A stretch of 16,347 nucleotides of DNA, taken from the NCBI GenBank assembly GCA_041649615.1, contig JBAZMT010000016.1, positions 1 through 16,347 on the forward strand, given 5' to 3'. The DNA comes from JALOAR01 sp041649615 (GTDB lineage: Bacteria > Patescibacteriota > Minisyncoccia > UBA6257 > Colwellbacteraceae). Positions 13,814-16,347 of this stretch are shown piece after piece. Made by a program: the position numbers and the translations under genes. The notes beneath the pieces are model-generated. The model was not told the origin of the DNA and did not search any database. It worked only from the letters and a program-made list of their open reading frames with translations. Position 1 is the first letter of the stretch. The number at the start of each line of letters is the position of its first letter.

Positions 13814-14232
13814 TTGTCCCCCGTGTAGTGACGATGAATCGCGTATACCTGATTCGCCATTTTGTGGCCCATCGTGGTCCCGATCGCCTTAGCGAGCCGA
13901 TGCGGCATACGGGTGTAGAGCGAGTCGATCGCGGGCCAATTCTCGTCGGCCCGCTCAACGGTGTAGGCGAATTTGGCGAGCCGCTTGACCATGGCGGCTT
14001 CGAACGCCTCCATCATCACCTTTTCCGCATCCACTGCCTCAAGGATCTCGATCTCCTTGTCCGACTCCTCGATCTTCGCGATAGTCGCGGCGTGGATGAG
14101 CGCTCGCGTCGTGTCGTGGACCAAGTCGCAGTCGGCACTGTCCTCGACGAGCGCAGCGACGTGGTCCAGCAGCAGATTCCAGACGATCTCTGCCGTCGCG
14201 ACTTGCGGTTTCCGAAGCATTTCGCTGATCAT
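13810..14232 (-). CDS. All-helical protein of unknown function (140 aa)
   Basis: From ATG 14232, with GAGGAGG upstream and an ATGA overlap with the DUF1874 gene. The sequence is helical throughout (EIVWNLLLDHVAALVED, ESDKEIEILEAVDAEKVMMEAFEAAMVKRLAKFAYTV), with no cysteine pair or catalytic motif that I recognise. An open extension up to 14610 overlaps the DUF1874 gene and is rejected. Since it is coupled directly downstream of DUF1874, it may be a partner, but this is positional inference only. Confidence 0.7.
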   Translation of the reverse strand: MISEMLRKPQVATAEIVWNLLLDHVAALVEDSADCDLVHDTTRALIHAATIAKIEESDKEIEILEAVDAEKVMMEAFEAAMVKRLAKFAYTVERADENWPAIDSLYTRMPHRLAKAIGTTMGHKMANQVYAIHRHYTGDK

Positions 14233-14564
14233 GCCGTCCTCCTCAAGAGCCCGATCTCGCAATTCGCGAGGATGTAGTCGTGCCCCAGCCCAGCCTTGGC
14301 GAGCGGCTCGATGCGGCGGGAGCCTGGTGGTAGCACGAGACGGAATACGAGCGCCTCGTCGCCGGGTCGCATCACGATCGTGCGGCGGTCGTAGGGCACC
14401 TCGATGCCGGTTAGCTCCGAGAGCGCCTCGGCGGTCTCGCGGTAGCCGATCGAGGACTGCCATTCGCCATCCTCGAGCCACTGAATTGCCTCGACGAGGC
14501 TTATGAGCCGGTATGTGTAGTCGCCGGGGTGGGTGACGACGGCGCTGGACAAGATGTGTTTCAT
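14229..14564 (-). CDS. DUF1874 (STIV B116 / AcrIII-1 family) protein, catalytic residues replaced
   Basis: A 111-residue protein starting MKHILSSAVVTHPGDYTYRLI at 14564, with GAGG before it. The layout matches DUF1874: LVEAIQWLEDGEWQSSIGYRETAEALSELTG (about 23-53), IEVPYDRRTIVMRPGDEALVFRL (54-76) and ...CEIGLLRR at the end. Members include SIRV1 gp29 (AcrIII-1), a ring nuclease that destroys cyclic tetra-adenylate made by type III CRISPR systems; its catalytic histidine lies in the IGH(D/E)xT box and a glutamate in a RL(P/E)EG turn. Here those positions read IGYRET (Tyr41) and VLPPGS, so both expected catalytic residues appear changed. It may bind the messenger without cutting it, or have another role. 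Genes on both sides overlap it by ATGA. Confidence 0.8.
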   Translation of the reverse strand: MKHILSSAVVTHPGDYTYRLISLVEAIQWLEDGEWQSSIGYRETAEALSELTGIEVPYDRRTIVMRPGDEALVFRLVLPPGSRRIEPLAKAGLGHDYILANCEIGLLRRTA

Positions 14565-14567
14565 CGA
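14471..14567. repeat. Duplicated block A, copy 1 (start of DUF1874 gene)
   Basis: A 97-base block holding the first 32 codons of the DUF1874 gene. It matches 15631-15727 with about 8 mismatches by eye; every difference inside the codons is synonymous, so the 32 residues are identical. Confidence 0.9.
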
Positions 14568-14719
14568 TCACCTCGCATATATATCGCTGCTGTGCCGTAT
14601 ATCCCGGCAAATAGCAGCAGTTTCGTTGCCCACATGAGCGGTCCTTCGAGCAGTAGTTCCGATGTTCTAGCCGCTACGTGGACGGCTAGGATCAGGGTTA
14701 GGAGCCTATGGAGACTCAT
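14561..14719 (-). CDS. Small membrane protein (52 aa)
   Basis: Starts at ATG 14719 (ATGA overlap with the 37-aa gene) and ends in an ATGA overlap with DUF1874. The sequence MSLHRLLTLILAVHVAARTSELLLEGPLMWATKLLLFAGIYGTAAIYMRGDR has two hydrophobic stretches, about residues 4-18 and 29-47, the second clearly membrane-spanning. It fills exactly the 158-base gap that is absent between the equivalent blocks in the second copy. Such small membrane proteins in phages include holins and exclusion factors; nothing more specific is visible. Confidence 0.65.
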   Translation of the reverse strand: MSLHRLLTLILAVHVAARTSELLLEGPLMWATKLLLFAGIYGTAAIYMRGDR

Positions 14720-15371
14720 CCTCGGCTCGCCTCCCTCGCGCAGAGCCACGCAGCCCTGGCGCAGGCGACGGCGAGCCGCCAGACCGCTCCCAGACTGCGG
14801 GGGCGGGATAGCGGTGCCAGACCGACCATGACCTCTCCGACCTCCCCGGCGCGGCCAGCACGCGCTCCAGCCACCGGGCGACGAGCCAGGACCGCAGAGT
14901 CCAGTCGCGGCTCACTCGCAGGCCCCGCAGTAGGCGCTGGGAGAGCCAGTGACCGCGCGGATTGGAAAAGGCGACGGGCACGGTGACGTTGCGTTCTGGA
15001 TGTTCGAGCAGATCCGCTTCCTTGGTCACCGGCACCATGAACGTCATCTGCCCGGCGGCAGCGCCGTCCCGTCCCTGCAACGCCTTGGAGATCTCTTCCC
15101 AGGAACCCTGCTTCCCGTGCCGAACGACCCCCCACAATCGATCCCAGAATTCATCGGGTGCGCGTCGCTCCGAAATGTCGCGCCTCGCTTCAATGTCGTC
15201 CAGCAAGACCATGGCGCACGCTTCGAGTAGCATCTTGCACGCGTGGTCCAAGTCGTTGCCCTGCGTTACCACGTCGAGCTCGAGGCAGTGCGCCACCCAC
15301 TGACTCGGGACGTCACACGCCCGTTCAATCAGGAACCAGAAGTTGTACTTCCGAAAGCTTCCCGACTTCAT
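14706..15371 (-). CDS. HicB-like protein with unusual C-terminal extension
   Basis: Up to 221 residues from ATG 15371. Residues about 8-70 match the HicB fold: YNFWFLIERACDVPSQWVAHCLELDVVTQGNDLDHACKMLLEACAMVLLDDI, including the WVAHCxEL strand and the following long helix. HicB is usually the antitoxin of HicA mRNA interferases, but no HicA-like gene is visible here; stand-alone HicB-like proteins occur in phages. Residues to about 175 (GHWLSQRLLRGLRVSRDWTLRSWLVARWLERVLAA) still look coding. The last 40 residues overlap the 37-aa gene in another frame and reach into the next gene, so the native 3' end may have been replaced during the local duplication. No strong ribosome-binding site is seen. 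Confidence 0.6.
   Translation of the reverse strand: MKSGSFRKYNFWFLIERACDVPSQWVAHCLELDVVTQGNDLDHACKMLLEACAMVLLDDIEARRDISERRAPDEFWDRLWGVVRHGKQGSWEEISKALQGRDGAAAGQMTFMVPVTKEADLLEHPERNVTVPVAFSNPRGHWLSQRLLRGLRVSRDWTLRSWLVARWLERVLAAPGRSERSWSVWHRYPAPAVWERSGGSPSPAPGLRGSARGRRAEDESP
14716..14829 (-). CDS. Tiny protein, copy 1 (37 aa)
   Basis: From ATG 14829, with GGAGAGG seven bases before. It encodes GLAPLSRPRSLGAVWRLAVACARAAWLCAREASRG, an amphipathic or weakly membrane-seeking helix with two cysteines. The second copy at 15721-15888 shares nearly all of this part but has a different, longer N-terminus. It ends in an ATGA overlap. Retention of the reading frame in both copies supports it as real, although it overlaps the C-terminal part of the HicB-like frame. 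Confidence 0.55.
   Translation of the reverse strand: MVGLAPLSRPRSLGAVWRLAVACARAAWLCAREASRG
14726..14820. repeat. Duplicated block B, copy 1 (tiny gene)
   Basis: A 95-base block encoding most of the tiny protein; it matches 15728-15822 with about 6 mismatches by eye. It is separated from block A by 158 bases here but abuts block A in the second copy. Confidence 0.9.
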
Positions 15372-15630
15372 GTCAACACCATTGCTTTCATCCTACCATT
15401 CGATGCATAGCATGCACTCGATTTGTCCTGTTTCGCGTGTGGTCACGAAATGGACGTTCGTTGCCTTGTTCGGCGGGGAGACGCTCACGGTTCTGTTCTC
15501 TTGCGTGGAAAAGTCCGGCAAAGTTCCACCGTCCAAGCCCTCGCGCTCGGGCTTCCGGGGAAGCATGGGCAAACGCGGTGGGGGCGATCGAGGTTCTGTG
15601 CTCTGGCGCGACACGGCAGGTCAGTGACGT
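15372..15630. other. Unassigned region between HicB-like gene and truncated DUF1874
   Basis: No convincing gene. On the minus strand a GTG-started frame of 73 codons (15393-15614) ends NVHFVTTRETGQIECMLCIEW, whose final CMLC and CIEW part looks somewhat protein-like, possibly the tail of a gene whose front was lost. On the plus strand a frame from 15370 to 15627 is also open but lacks a ribosome-binding site. The region probably contains debris from the rearrangement that truncated the second DUF1874 copy. Confidence 0.4.
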
Positions 15631-15724
15631 CCTCGAGCCACTGAATCGCCTCGACGAGGCTGATCAGTCGGTACGTGTAGTCGCCGGGATGGGTGACGAC
15701 GGCGCTGGATAGGATGTGTTTCAT
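15485..15724 (-). pseudogene. Truncated second copy of DUF1874 gene
   Basis: From ATG 15724 (ATGA overlap with the tiny gene) the first 32 residues, MKHILSSAVVTHPGD... to ...QWLED, are identical to the intact copy at 14229-14564. After Asp32 the frame runs into unrelated residues (VTDLPCRARAQNLDRP...) to a stop at 15485. The missing part holds the catalytic-region box and the core sheet, so a functional DUF1874 fold is not expected. The differences from copy 1 are all synonymous, which means the copies diverged while both were still selected. Confidence 0.85.
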
Positions 15725-15727
15725 CGA
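15631..15727. repeat. Duplicated block A, copy 2
   Basis: Partner of 14471-14567. Homology stops abruptly at 15631, after the codon for Asp32 of the DUF1874 reading frame, marking the truncation point. Confidence 0.9.
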
Positions 15728-15888
15728 CTCGCCTCCCTCGCGCAGAGCCACGCAGCCCTGGCGCAGGCAACGGCGAGCCGCCAGACCGCTCCCAGGCTGC
15801 GGGGTAGGGCCAGCGGTGCCAGGCCAGACCTGGCTTCCAGCATCGTAGCCTCGGAGACTCGGCTCGTGATTCGCTTGGTGATGCTCAT
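15721..15888 (-). CDS. Tiny protein, copy 2 (55 aa)
   Basis: From ATG 15888, with a strong GGAGGAG ribosome-binding site and an ATGA overlap with the winged-helix gene. N-terminus MSITKRITSRVSEATMLEARS is followed by the shared GLAPLALPRSLGAVWRLAVACARAAW part. The shared part is a hydrophobic helix with arginines and two cysteines; membrane association is possible. It is probably the more complete version of the gene, copy 1 having a substituted N-terminus. Function unknown. Confidence 0.65.
   Translation of the reverse strand: MSITKRITSRVSEATMLEARSGLAPLALPRSLGAVWRLAVACARAAWLCAREASR
15728..15822. repeat. Duplicated block B, copy 2
   Basis: Partner of 14726-14820, directly adjacent to block A copy 2. 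The two A+B sets lie about 1 kb apart in direct orientation with the HicB-like gene between them. Confidence 0.9.
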
Positions 15889-16148
15889 TTCTCCTCCAAT
15901 GCCTCTCGCAGCGAGGCGAGTCCTAGTTCGGATACCTGATACCTGGGACAGTCGTCCCAACTCTCCATGATGCGGTCGAGGAGCCCTAGCTTCCAGAGCT
16001 TGCTCAGATAACTACCTCCGCAGAGGTTGAGTCGCTTCTTGGGCGTATCTCGCCACATCCGGGTCGCGAACATCGACGCGGTGATCGGTCGATTCGACGC
16101 GCCGTAGACGATGTTGAGTGCCTGCGCCTGCTTGGGTGTGAGTCTCAT
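15885..16148 (-). CDS. Winged-helix DNA-binding protein (87 aa)
   Basis: From ATG 16148, preceded by GGAGGAGG. The layout MRLTPKQAQALNIVYGASNRPITASMFATRMWRDT...GGSYLSKLWKLGLLDRIMESWDDCPRYQVSELGLASLREAL is that of a small winged helix: a recognition helix ending LWKLGLLDR, a wing around WDDCPRYQVSELG, and a final helix. Similar MarR-like proteins are common in phages and probably regulate transcription. An open extension to 16205 lies inside the upstream gene and is rejected. It could control the leftward operon downstream of it, but no operator is recognised. Confidence 0.75.
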   Translation of the reverse strand: MRLTPKQAQALNIVYGASNRPITASMFATRMWRDTPKKRLNLCGGSYLSKLWKLGLLDRIMESWDDCPRYQVSELGLASLREALEEK

Positions 16149-16347
16149 TCCTCCTCCTCGTTCTCTCGCTCCCACTCCGCTTGCTCCACCACGTCGATGG
16201 CCCACTGCCGCGACCTGAGGTCAGCGGGGGATTCCTCGATGGCCAGAACCACCGAGGTGACAGCGCACCCTAGCGTGTCGAGCCAATCGATCGGGCTCGG
16301 ACAATAGCTGGTCTCCTGCTCGACGAGCAAGAGCGGATCAGCGTTGG
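16145..16347 (-). CDS. Small acidic protein, N-terminus beyond the right edge
   Basis: The frame is open to the window's right edge, so its true start is unknown; a TTG at 16330 is possible but has no clear ribosome-binding site. The visible part contains PSPIDWLDTLGCAVTSVVLAIEESPADLRSRQWAIDVVEQAEWERENEEEE, helical and acidic. The stop overlaps the winged-helix gene's ATG as ATGA, so the two are coupled. Family not recognised. Confidence 0.6.
   Translation of the reverse strand, partial: NADPLLLVEQETSYCPSPIDWLDTLGCAVTSVVLAIEESPADLRSRQWAIDVVEQAEWERENEEEE

Noticed and set aside
15370..15627. Plus-strand open frame beginning MSTPLLSSYHSMHSMHS
   Set aside because: No ribosome-binding site, no recognisable domain and opposite orientation to the surrounding operon.
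1..16347. CRISPR array or tRNA genes
   Set aside because: No regularly spaced short repeats and no tRNA-like cloverleaf were noticed on reading; a tRNAscan and CRISPR search would settle this.

Overview
The window looks like accessory and early-region DNA of a bacteriophage or phage-like plasmid from a Gram-negative, fairly GC-rich host. No ribosomal, tRNA or central-metabolism genes are seen. Almost everything from 2.6 kb to the right edge is read leftward (minus strand) as closely packed small genes, and 13 minus-strand and plus-strand junctions use ATGA or GTGA stop/start overlaps. Orphan DNA methyltransferases, an SNF2-type helicase, a ParB-like protein, many small zinc-ribbon proteins and a DUF1874 (B116/AcrIII-1 family) protein fit a virus. 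Two lipoproteins with clear lipoboxes suggest a host with lipoprotein sorting. The host cannot be named from the sequence.

Layout. At 1-600 (minus) is the N-terminal part of a ParB-like protein that runs off the left edge. A divergent, palindrome-rich intergenic region follows (601-742). The only clear plus-strand genes are 743-2631: a C-terminally membrane-anchored protein of unknown function and a membrane-anchored SGNH hydrolase, coupled by a GTGA overlap. From 3849 down to 2618 (minus) lies a four-gene set of small proteins, three of them zinc-ribbon-like. About 3868-5132 is an IS200/IS605-type insertion carrying IsrB (a RuvC-only, HNH-less relative of IscB) with its upstream omega/HEARO RNA and end hairpins, but no transposase. 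From 10204 down to 5133 are an SNF2 helicase, a small acidic protein, a methyltransferase-like protein, a frameshifted cytosine-C5 methyltransferase, a cysteine-containing small protein and a coiled-coil protein.

From 12410 down to 10285 are a GHKL-ATPase/zincin fusion, a 62-aa protein, and a zinc ribbon fused to the back half of a polynucleotide-kinase-like domain that has no P-loop. From 14829 down to 12436 is a tightly coupled chain: a tiny protein, a membrane protein, the DUF1874 protein, a helical protein, two small cysteine-rich proteins and two lipoproteins. From the right edge down to about 14700 are a small acidic protein, a winged-helix protein, a second copy of the tiny gene plus a truncated second DUF1874 copy, and a HicB-like protein.

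The main points of interest are: (1) DUF1874, the family of the type III anti-CRISPR ring nuclease, present as one full copy lacking the expected catalytic residues and one truncated copy with only synonymous differences; (2) the P-loop-less kinase fusion; (3) the GHKL-HExxH fusion; (4) the IsrB/omega-RNA element; (5) the paired cytosine methyltransferase-like genes, one broken. Functions given here rest on motifs read by eye; no database search was possible.
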